Below the pieces are notes generated by a model. It was not told where the DNA came from. It saw only the letters and a program-made list of their open reading frames with translations, and made no database searches. Shown piece by piece: positions 1 to 8,355 of a DNA stretch of 35,783 nt. How positions within the stretch are numbered: the stretch's first letter is position 1; each line of letters begins with the position of its first letter. This DNA comes from Sphingomonas sp. GM_Shp_1. GTDB lineage: Bacteria > Pseudomonadota > Alphaproteobacteria > Sphingomonadales > Sphingomonadaceae. A program made the translations under genes and the position numbers. The stretch covers positions 1 through 35,783 of the forward strand of contig NZ_JALNUR010000031.1 in the NCBI RefSeq assembly GCF_026540895.1, given 5' to 3'.

Positions 1-64
1 GCTCTCCAAATGATGCTGGGGAGGGGATAAACGCATGGGCGCGGGCGATGTTGCCTGTTGTCCC

Positions 65-92
65 TTGCCGAAGCCGCCCATGGTGATATAGA
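65..92 (+). promoter_or_regulatory. Candidate sigma-70 promoter of the tRNA-Leu gene
   Basis: TTGCCG at 65-70 and TATAGA at 87-92 are separated by 16 bases. The predicted start of transcription, near 99, lies about 20 bases before the mature tRNA. Spacing and the -10 box fit a housekeeping promoter. No transcript data are available. Confidence 0.5.
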
Positions 93-118
93 CGCGCGCC
101 CATCGGCGGTGTCCTCGT

Positions 119-203
119 GCGGGCGTGGCGGAACTGGTAGACGCGCTGGATTTAGGTTCCAGTATCGTAAGATGTGGGGGTTCGAGTCCCTTCGCCCGCA
201 CCA
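119..203 (+). tRNA. tRNA-Leu (anticodon UAG)
   Basis: The sequence folds as a class II tRNA. The acceptor stem is GCGGGCG/CGCCCGC, the anticodon stem is CTGGA/TCCAG with loop TTTAGGT (anticodon UAG, reading CUN Leu codons), followed by a long variable arm and a T arm containing GGTTCGAGTCC. The discriminator is A200 and the CCA end is encoded at 201-203. The gene stands about 60 bases upstream of tig on the same strand. Confidence 0.97.
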
Positions 204-262
204 GTCCCCGGTCACAACGGGGCGACAGCCACACGGAATTTCTCCAGATTGAAGGCCTTTAG

Positions 263-1924
263 ATGCAGACTGTCGAGACGCTGAACGAGGGGCTGAAGCG
301 CGCCTACACGCTCACCATCACTGCCCAGGACATCGAGACCAAGGTCGATGCCGAGCTGAAGCGGATCGCTCCGCAGATGAAGATGCCCGGCTTCCGCCCC
401 GGCAAGGTGCCCGCGAATCTCGTTCGCAAGATGCATGGCCCGGCCCTCCAGCAGGACGCGCTGAACGCCGCGGTGCAGGAAGGCGTGCAGTCGCTGATCG
501 CCGACAAGGGCCTGCGCCCCGCGATGCAGCCGCAGGTCGAACTGGCCGATGGCTATGAACTGGGCCAGGACGCGACCCTGACCGTCACGCTCGAAGTGCT
601 GCCGACGGTGCCGACCCCCGCGATCGACGCGCTGAAGCTCGACCGCCTGACCGTTCCGGTCGCCGACGAGGCGGTGGACGAGCAGCTCCAGAAGTTCGCC
701 GATCAGCAGAAGCGCTGGGACGATGCGGGCGACAAGGCCGCCGAGCAGGGCGACCAGGTCACCGTCGACTTCGTCGGCAAGACCGCCGACGGCGTCGCCT
801 TCGAGGGCGGCTCGGGCGAGGACATGGCGGTCGAGATCGGCGGCGGTCGCCTGATCCCCGGTTTCGAGGAGCAGCTGATCGGCGTGAAGGCCGGTGAAGA
901 GAAGCAGATCTCGGTCACCTTCCCGGAGGACTATCCCGCCAAGGAACTGGCCGGTCAGCCCGCGACCTTCGACCTGACGATCAAGTCGGTGAAGACCGCC
1001 GGCGAAGCCAAGATCGACGACGAAATGGCGAAGAATCTGGGCCTGGAAAGCCTGGAGCAGCTGCGCGGCCTGCTGAAGGGGCAGATCGAGCAGGAGCATA
1101 ACGGCCTGACCCGCACCTATATGAAGCGCAAGCTGCTCGACCAGCTGGCCGACGGCCACGACTTCGAAGTGCCGCCGTCGATGGTCGAGGCCGAGTTCTC
1201 GCAGATTTGGGCGCAGCTCGAGCATGAAGCGACCCATGAGGAAGACCCCGAGGCCGCCATGGCCGAGATGGAGAAGGAGCGCGACGATTATAAGAAGATC
1301 GCCGAGCGCCGCGTCCGTCTGGGCCTGCTCCTCTCGGAGATCGGGCAGGCCAACGGCGTCGAAGTGACCGCGCAGGAAATGAACCGCCTGATCGCGCAGG
1401 CCGCGCAGCAGTACGGCCCGGAAGATCGCCAGCGCTTCATCCAATATGTCCAGCAGGAGCCGATGGCCGCCGCCCAGCTGCGCGCCCCGCTCTATGAGGA
1501 CAAGGTCGTCGACTTCCTGTTCGGCAAGGCCGAGATCACCGACCGCGAGACCACCCGTGAGGAGCTGGAAGCCGCGATCGAGAGCGAGGACGGCTTCGCG
1601 ACCGGCACGCACGTCCACAATCATGATCATGACCATGATCATGACCACGGCGCGAAGAAGCCCGCCAAGGCGAAGGCCAAGAAGGCCGACGTGACCGAGG
1701 AAGCGGCTGGCGACGCCGCTGCCGAGGAAGCGCCGAAGAAGGCGACCCGCGCCAAGAAGGCGGCTCCGGCCGAGGTGGAAGCACCCGTCGAAGCGACCGA
1801 AGAGGCCGCTCCGGCGAAGAAGCCGCGTGCCAAGAAGGCCGCTGCTCCGGCGGAAGGTGAAGCCGAGACGGCCGAAGCCCCTGCCAAGAAGCCGCGCGCC
1901 AAGAAGGCCGCGCCGACCGAGTAA
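263..1924 (+). CDS. tig: Trigger factor, ribosome-associated chaperone and peptidyl-prolyl isomerase
   Basis: The 553-residue product is the chaperone that docks at the ribosomal exit tunnel and shields nascent chains. The ribosome-binding signature GFRPGKVP is at residues 43-50. An FKBP-type isomerase domain follows at about 163-244 (VTVDFVGK through LIPGFEEQLIGVKAGE), then the helical chaperone domain to about 440. The family is usually about 430-450 residues. Here roughly 100 residues are added: a His/Asp run at about 451-462 and then a Lys/Ala/Pro-rich tail with repeated AKKPRAKKA units. The ATG at 263 has GAAGG about 10 bases upstream. It follows tRNA-Leu, and a bidirectional terminator lies downstream. 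Identity is clear; the role of the tail is unknown. Confidence 0.98.
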   Translation: MQTVETLNEGLKRAYTLTITAQDIETKVDAELKRIAPQMKMPGFRPGKVPANLVRKMHGPALQQDALNAAVQEGVQSLIADKGLRPAMQPQVELADGYELGQDATLTVTLEVLPTVPTPAIDALKLDRLTVPVADEAVDEQLQKFADQQKRWDDAGDKAAEQGDQVTVDFVGKTADGVAFEGGSGEDMAVEIGGGRLIPGFEEQLIGVKAGEEKQISVTFPEDYPAKELAGQPATFDLTIKSVKTAGEAKIDDEMAKNLGLESLEQLRGLLKGQIEQEHNGLTRTYMKRKLLDQLADGHDFEVPPSMVEAEFSQIWAQLEHEATHEEDPEAAMAEMEKERDDYKKIAERRVRLGLLLSEIGQANGVEVTAQEMNRLIAQAAQQYGPEDRQRFIQYVQQEPMAAAQLRAPLYEDKVVDFLFGKAEITDRETTREELEAAIESEDGFATGTHVHNHDHDHDHDHGAKKPAKAKAKKADVTEEAAGDAAAEEAPKKATRAKKAAPAEVEAPVEATEEAAPAKKPRAKKAAAPAEGEAETAEAPAKKPRAKKAAPTE

Positions 1925-1960
1925 GGACGGTGCCGGGCGGGCTTCGGTCCGCCAACTGGC

Positions 1961-1996
1961 AAAAAAGGGGCGGCCGCGGCAGCGGTCGCCCCTTTT
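1961..1996. terminator. Bidirectional rho-independent terminator between tig and the convergent membrane-protein gene
   Basis: AAAAGGGGCG at 1963-1972 pairs with CGCCCCTTTT at 1987-1996. The 3' arm ends in four T on the plus strand. The plus-strand A6 at 1961-1966 gives a T6 tract on the minus strand. It can therefore end both tig and the minus-strand gene, whose stop codon is at 2002-2004. Confidence 0.8.
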
Positions 1997-2001
1997 GTCG
2001 T

Positions 2002-3399
2002 TCAGGCCGGTTGGTTTCGCGGGGCGCTACGACGGAGAGCGTCGAACGCGAAACAGGCGGCGAGCAGGGGGAGCAGCCACAGGATGCGGCTCTGGTAACG
2101 GTCGTCCGGCCCGGACAGATCGCCGGTGATCGCCGCGTTGAGCAGGATCGTCGCGACGACCAGCCCCGCCAGTCCCAGCAGCTTTGCCCGCCGCGCGCGG
2201 ATCGCCCACACCAGCATGACGGGCAGCAGCAGGACGACCGCCACCGCGACCCCGGCATCCGGCGCGAATTTGAGGGGATCGAGCATGCCGCGCTGTTGCC
2301 GCGACCGGGAGAAGGCCTGGAAATCATCCGGCAACCGCGCCTTCAGGATACGCGAAATCTGCATGTCGGCGGCATAGGGCGGCAGCATGCCCTTGCGGAC
2401 GGTCCGCAACTGCTCGGCGAAACCCTGCCACGCCAGCGCGGCGACACCGGCAGGGTCGTCATGCAGCACCGTGCGGATGATGAGCCGCTGTTCGGCGATG
2501 ACGCCCAACCGGTCGCGGTCGAGCATCGTGCCGATCGGCGAGCGTCGATCCCAGAGATAGGCCTGGCCCGGCTTGGCGATGGCGGGATCGTCGACCAGCG
2601 GTCGCACCGCGCAATGGGCCAGCGCCGGTTCGCGACAGAGCCGCGCCAGCGTCGGCTGGGCGAGATGCCCGTCGAACAGCCGCGCGAGCAGGAAGGTGTC
2701 CGACGACAGGGCCGGTCGGAACTCATAGCCCGCCATCCGGTTCAGGCCGCTCAGACCGAGCAACGCCAGGGCAATGGCCAGCGCGGCGGGCAGCGACCGG
2801 CGGATCGTCTCGCGCTGCCCCATGCCGGTCAGCAGCATCGCGAGGCAGGCGACAACCAGCAGCCCCGCCGTCAACAGGACATGGCTGAGATGCACCGCGA
2901 TCAGCAGCGCCAGCAAGGCGGCGAGTCCGGCACGTTGCCAGAGCGGCGTATCGGCGGGCCGGGCGAGCAAGGCGAACAGGATCAGCGGCACGAAGCCGGT
3001 GGCGATGTCGGGCATGATCTGTCCGACGAACCAGGGCAGGCTGCTGCCCAGTGCCAGAAGAGTGCATGTCGCGATCAGGTCCCTGGCGCGCAGGCGGCTT
3101 CCGGCGACGGCCAGCGTCATCGCGATCATCAGCGCACTGCCGATCGCCTGGACGGCGACGATCCCCCAGACACCCGTCAACCAGAGCGGCAGCCCGATGG
3201 CGAGCCCGTAAACCGGCGGCCGATCGGTCGGATAATGGAGTTCGAGCGGTATCCGCAGATAGGTTCCCGAATCGGCGAAGACCAGGGGGAAGCCGTTGGC
3301 CAGCGCGACCCAGGACAGCAAGGCCGCCCCCAGCAGGATCGCGGCGACCAGCGGCCATGCCATTTCGGGGCTCCGCCGCTGCGGCTTTGACTCGTCCAT
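2002..3399 (-). CDS. Polytopic membrane protein, possibly a GT-C-type glycosyltransferase
   Basis: The 465-residue product has about ten hydrophobic helices spread over its length and one larger polar loop (about residues 230-340) with many charged residues. A conserved-looking stretch after the first helix (FADSGTYL, then YPTDRPPVYGL) puts acidic residues in the first extracytoplasmic loop, as in GT-C glycosyltransferases that use polyprenyl-phosphate sugars. That assignment is inference. The ATG at 3399 (MDESKPQRR) is chosen because upstream starts would run into the divergent gene at 3546; ATG 3363 just before helix one is an alternative. Its divergent neighbour is a DPM1-like GT2, which would supply a lipid-linked sugar donor. 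I do not recognise the exact family. Confidence 0.75.
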   Translation of the reverse strand: MDESKPQRRSPEMAWPLVAAILLGAALLSWVALANGFPLVFADSGTYLRIPLELHYPTDRPPVYGLAIGLPLWLTGVWGIVAVQAIGSALMIAMTLAVAGSRLRARDLIATCTLLALGSSLPWFVGQIMPDIATGFVPLILFALLARPADTPLWQRAGLAALLALLIAVHLSHVLLTAGLLVVACLAMLLTGMGQRETIRRSLPAALAIALALLGLSGLNRMAGYEFRPALSSDTFLLARLFDGHLAQPTLARLCREPALAHCAVRPLVDDPAIAKPGQAYLWDRRSPIGTMLDRDRLGVIAEQRLIIRTVLHDDPAGVAALAWQGFAEQLRTVRKGMLPPYAADMQISRILKARLPDDFQAFSRSRQQRGMLDPLKFAPDAGVAVAVVLLLPVMLVWAIRARRAKLLGLAGLVVATILLNAAITGDLSGPDDRYQSRILWLLPLLAACFAFDALRRSAPRNQPA

Positions 3400-3447
3400 G
3401 GCGCAGCTTAGGGATATGGCCGTTGCGGGGGCAAGGTCGTTGGGCGA

Positions 3448-3462
3448 CGTCATCGCATGACG
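3448..3462. promoter_or_regulatory. Short perfect inverted repeat in a divergent intergenic region
   Basis: CGTCAT-CGC-ATGACG lies between the minus-strand membrane-protein gene and the plus-strand GT2 gene. It could be an operator shared by the pair. It is only 6+6 bases, so chance is a real possibility. Confidence 0.25.
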
Positions 3463-3545
3463 GCGAAGCGCGACGTCTCGCTTTGGATCGCGATCCTCCA
3501 TAAAGGGCGTCGCATCGGCTGGCGGAACAGCCGCGTGAGGGAAGA

Positions 3546-4493
3546 ATGATGGATTATCAGGGGGGCGCGCCAAGCATCGCGGTGCTGTTGCCGTGCTATA
3601 ACGAGGAAGCGGCGATCGCCCAGACGATTGCGGGCTTCCGCGAGGCGCTGCCGACCGCGACCATCTATGTCTACGACAATAACAGCAAGGACCGCACGAT
3701 CGAAGTCGCCCGGAGCGCGGGTGCGGTCGTCCGGTCGGAGCGTATCCAGGGCAAGGGCGCGGTGGTCCGTCGCATGTTCGCCGATATCGATGCCGACATC
3801 TATGTGATGGCGGATGGCGACGCGACCTATGACGCCGCCTCCGCCCCCGATCTCGTCCGCCGGGTGATCGAGGAGCAGCTCGACATGGTGGTGGGCCAGC
3901 GGATCAGCGAGGCCGAACTGGCCTATCGCCGTGGCCACCGTTTCGGCAATGCGATGCTGACCGGGATGCTCGCCAAGCTGTTCGGGCGCAGCTTCACCGA
4001 TATCCTGTCGGGCTACCGCGTCTTCTCGCGCCGCTTCGTGAAGAGCTTCCCTGTCCTGTCGGTCGGCTTCGAGATCGAGACCGAGATCAGCGTCCATGCG
4101 CTGGAACTGAAAATGCCCTGCGCCGAGATCGCCACGCCCTATTATGCGCGGCCCGAGGGGTCGGCGTCGAAGCTCAGCACCTATTCGGACGGCTGGCGCA
4201 TCCTGCGTACCATCCTGAAACTCTACCGGATCGAGCGGCCGATGTGGTTCTTCGGCGCGATCGCCGTGCTGTTCGCCGCGCTGTCGGTGCTGCTGTCGGT
4301 GCCGTTGATCCTGACCTATCTGGATACGCACCAGGTGCCGCGTTTCCCGACCGCGATCCTGTCGACCGGGCTGATGTTGCTGGCCGGGCTCAATCTTTTC
4401 ACCGGCCTGATCCTCGATACGGTGGTGCGGGGACGGCAGGAGGTGCGGCGGCTGGCCTATCTCGCATTGCCCGCGCCGGGCAACCGCCGCTGA
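3546..4493 (+). CDS. Family 2 glycosyltransferase, DPM1/polyprenyl-phosphate type, with C-terminal membrane anchor
   Basis: The 315-residue product has a GT-A fold: VLLPCYNEE (residues 13-21) for nucleotide binding, DNNSKD at 44-49, and a DGD metal/donor motif at 90-92 in [10 protein letters not shown]. Two hydrophobic helices (about 233-258 and 266-292) form a C-terminal anchor. This architecture is typical of enzymes that load a sugar from a nucleotide donor onto undecaprenyl phosphate at the inner face of the membrane. Two ATGs are adjacent (3546 and 3549), preceded by GAGGGAAGA. It diverges from a GT-C-like membrane protein that could use its product. The sugar cannot be named from sequence alone. 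Confidence 0.9.
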   Translation: MMDYQGGAPSIAVLLPCYNEEAAIAQTIAGFREALPTATIYVYDNNSKDRTIEVARSAGAVVRSERIQGKGAVVRRMFADIDADIYVMADGDATYDAASAPDLVRRVIEEQLDMVVGQRISEAELAYRRGHRFGNAMLTGMLAKLFGRSFTDILSGYRVFSRRFVKSFPVLSVGFEIETEISVHALELKMPCAEIATPYYARPEGSASKLSTYSDGWRILRTILKLYRIERPMWFFGAIAVLFAALSVLLSVPLILTYLDTHQVPRFPTAILSTGLMLLAGLNLFTGLILDTVVRGRQEVRRLAYLALPAPGNRR

Positions 4494-4555
4494 TCGGATT
4501 TTCGCGGCTGAACGCCATATTCGCTGCACGGCAACATCCTTGGGTGTCGCCGGGG

Positions 4556-4586
4556 CTTGAATATGCGCGGCCATCACGCGACATAG
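4556..4586 (+). promoter_or_regulatory. Candidate heat-shock-type promoter of clpP
   Basis: CTTGAAT at 4556-4562 is a good sigma-32 -35 box. The best -10 partner is CGACATAG at 4579-4586 after 16 bases, a partial match to CCCCATAT. The same bases can also be read as a weak sigma-70 promoter (TTGAAT, 18 bases, ACATAG). Confidence 0.4.
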
Positions 4587-4615
4587 GGGCTCTTCTGGGC
4601 ATAAGAGAGATTTCC

Positions 4616-5305
4616 ATGCACAATCCGTTCGAGACCGGCGATTTCGCGAGCCCGCTGGCACAGGCCGGCGTCGGGCTGCGGCAGACGCAGGCCGGGCTGG
4701 TTCCGATCGTCATCGAACAGTCGAACCGCGGCGAACGGTCGTTCGATATTTTCAGCCGCCTGCTTCGCGAGCGCATCATCTTCGTCACCGGCGGTGTCGA
4801 GGACGGCATGGCCTCGCTGATCTGTGCGCAGCTGCTGTTCCTTGAGTCGGAAAACCCGAAGAAGGACATCTATATGTACATCAACTCGCCGGGCGGTGTC
4901 GTCACGGCGGGCATGGCGATCCATGACACGATGCAGTATATCCGGCCGCGCGTCGGCACGCTGTGCATCGGCCAGGCCGCCTCGATGGGCAGCTTCCTGC
5001 TGTCGGCGGGTGAGCCAGGGATGCGCGTCGCCACCACGAACAGCCGCATCATGATCCACCAGCCCTCGGGCGGGGCACAGGGCATGGCGGCGGATATCGA
5101 GATCCAGGCGCGCGAGATCCTGCGCATGCGGCATTTCCTGAACTCGCTGTACGCCAAATACACCGGCAAGCCGCTGGAAGAGATTGAGCGTGCGATGGAC
5201 CGCGACAAGTTCATGAGCGCCGAGGAGGCCAAGGAATTCGGCCTGATCGACCAGGTGTTCGACAAGCGTCCGGCCCCGGCCGACGACGTGGCGGCCGCTG
5301 CATAA
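4616..5305 (+). CDS. clpP: ATP-dependent Clp protease proteolytic subunit
   Basis: The 229-residue serine protease forms the tetradecameric barrel that degrades substrates unfolded by ClpX or ClpA. The catalytic Ser is at 123 in GQAASMGSF and the catalytic His at 148 in IMIHQPSGG. The Asp should be the one in the C-terminal LIDQVFD region. YMYINSPGG marks the oxyanion-hole and handle region. The ATG at 4616 follows AAGAGAGA at a normal distance. The open frame continues upstream, but its extra residues are antisense-like and overlap the preceding gene. The N-terminal about 25 residues are longer than the E. coli mature form and probably include a propeptide. A short hairpin separates it from clpX. 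Confidence 0.98.
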   Translation: MHNPFETGDFASPLAQAGVGLRQTQAGLVPIVIEQSNRGERSFDIFSRLLRERIIFVTGGVEDGMASLICAQLLFLESENPKKDIYMYINSPGGVVTAGMAIHDTMQYIRPRVGTLCIGQAASMGSFLLSAGEPGMRVATTNSRIMIHQPSGGAQGMAADIEIQAREILRMRHFLNSLYAKYTGKPLEEIERAMDRDKFMSAEEAKEFGLIDQVFDKRPAPADDVAAAA

Positions 5306-5311
5306 GGCGGG

Positions 5312-5335
5312 CCGTTCGCGATGAACGGTTTATTT
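5312..5335 (+). terminator. Rho-independent terminator or attenuator after clpP
   Basis: CCGTTC at 5312-5317 pairs with GAACGG at 5323-5328 around a five-base loop, followed by TTTATTT. The stem is short, so partial read-through into clpX is plausible. Confidence 0.6.
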
Positions 5336-5338
5336 CGA

Positions 5339-5375
5339 TTGTGACTTTATCGGGGTGCGGTACGATGCGCACCCC
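5339..5375 (+). promoter_or_regulatory. Candidate clpX promoter overlapping an inverted repeat
   Basis: TTGTGA at 5339-5344 and TACGAT at 5361-5366 are 16 bases apart. An 8-base perfect inverted repeat, GGGGTGCG at 5352-5359 and CGCACCCC at 5368-5375, brackets the -10 box. The repeat may be an operator or, if transcribed from clpP, an RNA hairpin. Confidence 0.5.
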
Positions 5376-5416
5376 GGCAACGGTAGCGCACCGGTATCGG
5401 GTGCGAGAGGTGATTG

Positions 5417-6688
<1,272 letters not shown>

Positions 6689-6715
6689 TCGCCGCCATGA
6701 TCCGACGGTTGCAGG

Positions 6716-6747
6716 ACGGGCGTTCCCCATGGGGAGCGCCCGTTTTT
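6716..6747 (+). terminator. Strong rho-independent terminator after clpX
   Basis: ACGGGCGTTCCCC at 6716-6728 pairs with GGGGAGCGCCCGT at 6731-6743 (one G-T wobble), followed by TTTTC. It lies just before the ribosome-binding site of the next gene. Confidence 0.88.
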
Positions 6748-6763
6748 CGTGGAGGAGGCGCGC

Positions 6764-7354
6764 ATGGTGACGATCCGCGATGCGGTGAGCGATGACCGGG
6801 CGGCGGTAGCGGCGATGCTGGGCCGTGCTTTCGCCAATGATCCGGCCATGTCCTATATCTTTCCCGACCCGCTGACCCGCGCGGAACGCCTGCCGCGCCT
6901 GTTCGCACTGCTGTTCGACAGCGACGCGGTGGGAATGCGGTTGGTCAGCGCGGCGGCGGAAGCGGGGACCTTCTGGCGCCCGCCGGGCGAGGCGGAGGTG
7001 CCGATGACCGCGATGCTGCGCCAGGCGATCCCGCTGCTCGCCACGCTGGGCACGGCGTTGCCGCGCGCGCTTCGGCTCGCCCATGCGATCGAGGCGCATT
7101 TTCCGAGCGAGCCCTTTTGGTATCTCCACATCGCCGGGGTCGATCCGGCGCGTCAGGGGCAGGGGCTGGGCGGTGCATCGATCCGCGCCGGATTGGCCCG
7201 GTGCGATGCGGATGGCGTGCCCGCCTATCTGGAGACGGCGACGGGGAGCAATGTCGCTCTTTACGGCCGATTGGGTTTTGAACTGATCCGGGAATGGTCG
7301 GTGCCGAAAGGCGGGCCGCGCTTCTGGTCGATGATCCGGCCGGTCGGCGGCTGA
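6764..7354 (+). CDS. GNAT-family N-acetyltransferase
   Basis: The 196-residue product has the GNAT fold. The acetyl-CoA pyrophosphate-binding motif A is in IAGVDPARQGQGLGGA, and the C-terminal motif B region is ALYGRLGFELIRE. The family transfers an acetyl group to an amine; the substrate here is unknown. The ATG at 6764 is fixed by GGAGGAGG at 6751-6758. The clpX terminator lies immediately upstream, so it is probably transcribed on its own or by read-through. Its stop codon abuts a palindromic repeat at 7354. It sits between clpX and lon, which are usually adjacent in alphaproteobacteria. Confidence 0.9.
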   Translation: MVTIRDAVSDDRAAVAAMLGRAFANDPAMSYIFPDPLTRAERLPRLFALLFDSDAVGMRLVSAAAEAGTFWRPPGEAEVPMTAMLRQAIPLLATLGTALPRALRLAHAIEAHFPSEPFWYLHIAGVDPARQGQGLGGASIRAGLARCDADGVPAYLETATGSNVALYGRLGFELIREWSVPKGGPRFWSMIRPVGG

Positions 7355-7481
7355 TCCTCCCCGGCACGGGGAGGGGGACCATGCGCAGCATGGTGGAGGG
7401 GGCGTGCGGCTAGGGCAGCACTATGAGGAAGCCCCCCTCCGTCAGGGCTGCGCCCTGCCACCTCCCCGTACCGGGGAGGAT
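7354..7481. repeat. Palindromic intergenic repeat, family D
   Basis: This 128-base element has perfect 11-base ends, ATCCTCCCCGG at 7354-7364 and CCGGGGAGGAT at 7471-7481. Inside are two small perfect hairpins with three-base loops: ACCATGC/GCATGGT (7378-7394) and CAGGGC/GCCCTG (7443-7457). A GGAGGGGG block faces CCCCCCTCC between them. It begins on the last base of the GNAT stop codon and fills the gap to the next gene. No coding capacity is seen. Confidence 0.8.
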
Positions 7482-7530
7482 ATGCGTTGCCGTTCCGCGC
7501 GTTCCCGCATCTCGAACAGGAGATGCGCCG

Positions 7531-8229
7531 ATGAAGCCCCATATGATCTGCCACATGATCTGCAGCCTCGATGGCCGCATCCTGCAAAGCCGGTGGCGAC
7601 CGGACAGCTACAAGCCCGGCGATCTGTTCGAAGACCTTCACGACCGGATCGGTGGCGATGCCTGGATCGTGGGGCGCGTGACCGGACAGGAATTCGCGAA
7701 GGGCGACATCTACCCCGAGACGACCGACACCTTCCCCCGCGAAAACTGGTTCGCGGCCCGCGAGGCGGAGGCGTTCGGCGTGGTGCTGGATGCGCAGGCC
7801 AAGATCGTCTGGGGCCGGAGCGATATCGGCGGCGATCCCATCGTGGTCGTGCTGACCGAGGCGGTGTCCGATGCTCATCTGGCGGGGCTTCGCGCGGACG
7901 GCGTGTCCTACATCTTTGCGGGGCGTGACGAAATCGACCTTCGCGCGGTGCCCGATATCCTGGCGGACGAACTGGGCGTGAAGACCCTGCTGGTCGAGGG
8001 CGGGGGGACCGCCAACGGGGAATTCCTGCGCGCCGGATTGATCGATGAGATCAGCATGGCGCTCTGCCCCGCGATCGACGGCGCGGCGGGCGCGCCGAGC
8101 CTGTTCCATTCGGGCGAGGACGAGGCCGACACTCCGGCGCCGCTGAAGGGGCTGACGTTGATCCATCATGAGGTGTTGCCAGGCGGCGAGGTCTGGCTAC
8201 GCTATCGGGTCGCGAACGAGACCGAGTGA
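7531..8229 (+). CDS. Dihydrofolate reductase-like / RibD C-terminal domain protein
   Basis: The 232-residue product matches the NADPH-dependent reductase fold shared by bacterial DHFR and the RibD reductase domain. It has an N-terminal ICSLDGRI strand, an IVGRVTGQEF segment, and the C-terminal signature TLLVEGGGTANGEFL followed by GLIDEISMALCPAIDG, typical of RibD_C proteins. No deaminase domain is fused, so a general role in riboflavin synthesis is doubtful; stand-alone members mostly have unknown substrates. ATG 7531 is preceded by AGGAG at 7518-7522. It follows repeat D and probably has its own promoter within or next to that element. Confidence 0.85.
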   Translation: MKPHMICHMICSLDGRILQSRWRPDSYKPGDLFEDLHDRIGGDAWIVGRVTGQEFAKGDIYPETTDTFPRENWFAAREAEAFGVVLDAQAKIVWGRSDIGGDPIVVVLTEAVSDAHLAGLRADGVSYIFAGRDEIDLRAVPDILADELGVKTLLVEGGGTANGEFLRAGLIDEISMALCPAIDGAAGAPSLFHSGEDEADTPAPLKGLTLIHHEVLPGGEVWLRYRVANETE

Positions 8230-8241
8230 AACCGGCCTTTG

Positions 8242-8319
8242 GTTGCGTATTCGCAACGAATCTCGCTCAGGATGGGACCCATTCAGGCGGTTGGAGCATT
8301 GGCATGACAGGACTGTCAT
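8242..8319. promoter_or_regulatory. Two inverted repeats upstream of the cation/proton antiporter gene
   Basis: GTTGCG-TATT-CGCAAC lies at 8242-8257 and ATGACAG-GA-CTGTCAT at 8304-8319. Both arms are perfect in each. They sit in the 126-base gap before the antiporter start and are candidate regulator-binding sites. The first could instead be a terminator hairpin for the reductase gene, but it lacks a T tract. Confidence 0.4.
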
Positions 8320-8355
8320 CATTTTCCATCCCCTGACGTGGAGACCAGACCAGCA

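Noticed and set aside
58..252. Small open frame covering tRNA-Leu
   Set aside because: It runs through the tRNA and has no ribosome-binding site. The tRNA fold explains the sequence.
1617..1652. Short tandem CATGATCATGACC-like DNA repeat suggesting a CRISPR or slippage tract
   Set aside because: It is explained by His-Asp codons in tig. There are no spacers, and the length is too small for an array.
1930..3390. Long plus-strand open frame opposite the membrane-protein gene
   Set aside because: Composition is low-complexity Arg/Gln/Gly/Asp-rich with no motif, while the minus strand gives coherent membrane helices.
4244..4615. N-terminal extension of ClpP by 124 residues
   Set aside because: The extra segment overlaps the GT2 gene out of frame, while ATG 4616 has a good ribosome-binding site and gives a normal ClpP.
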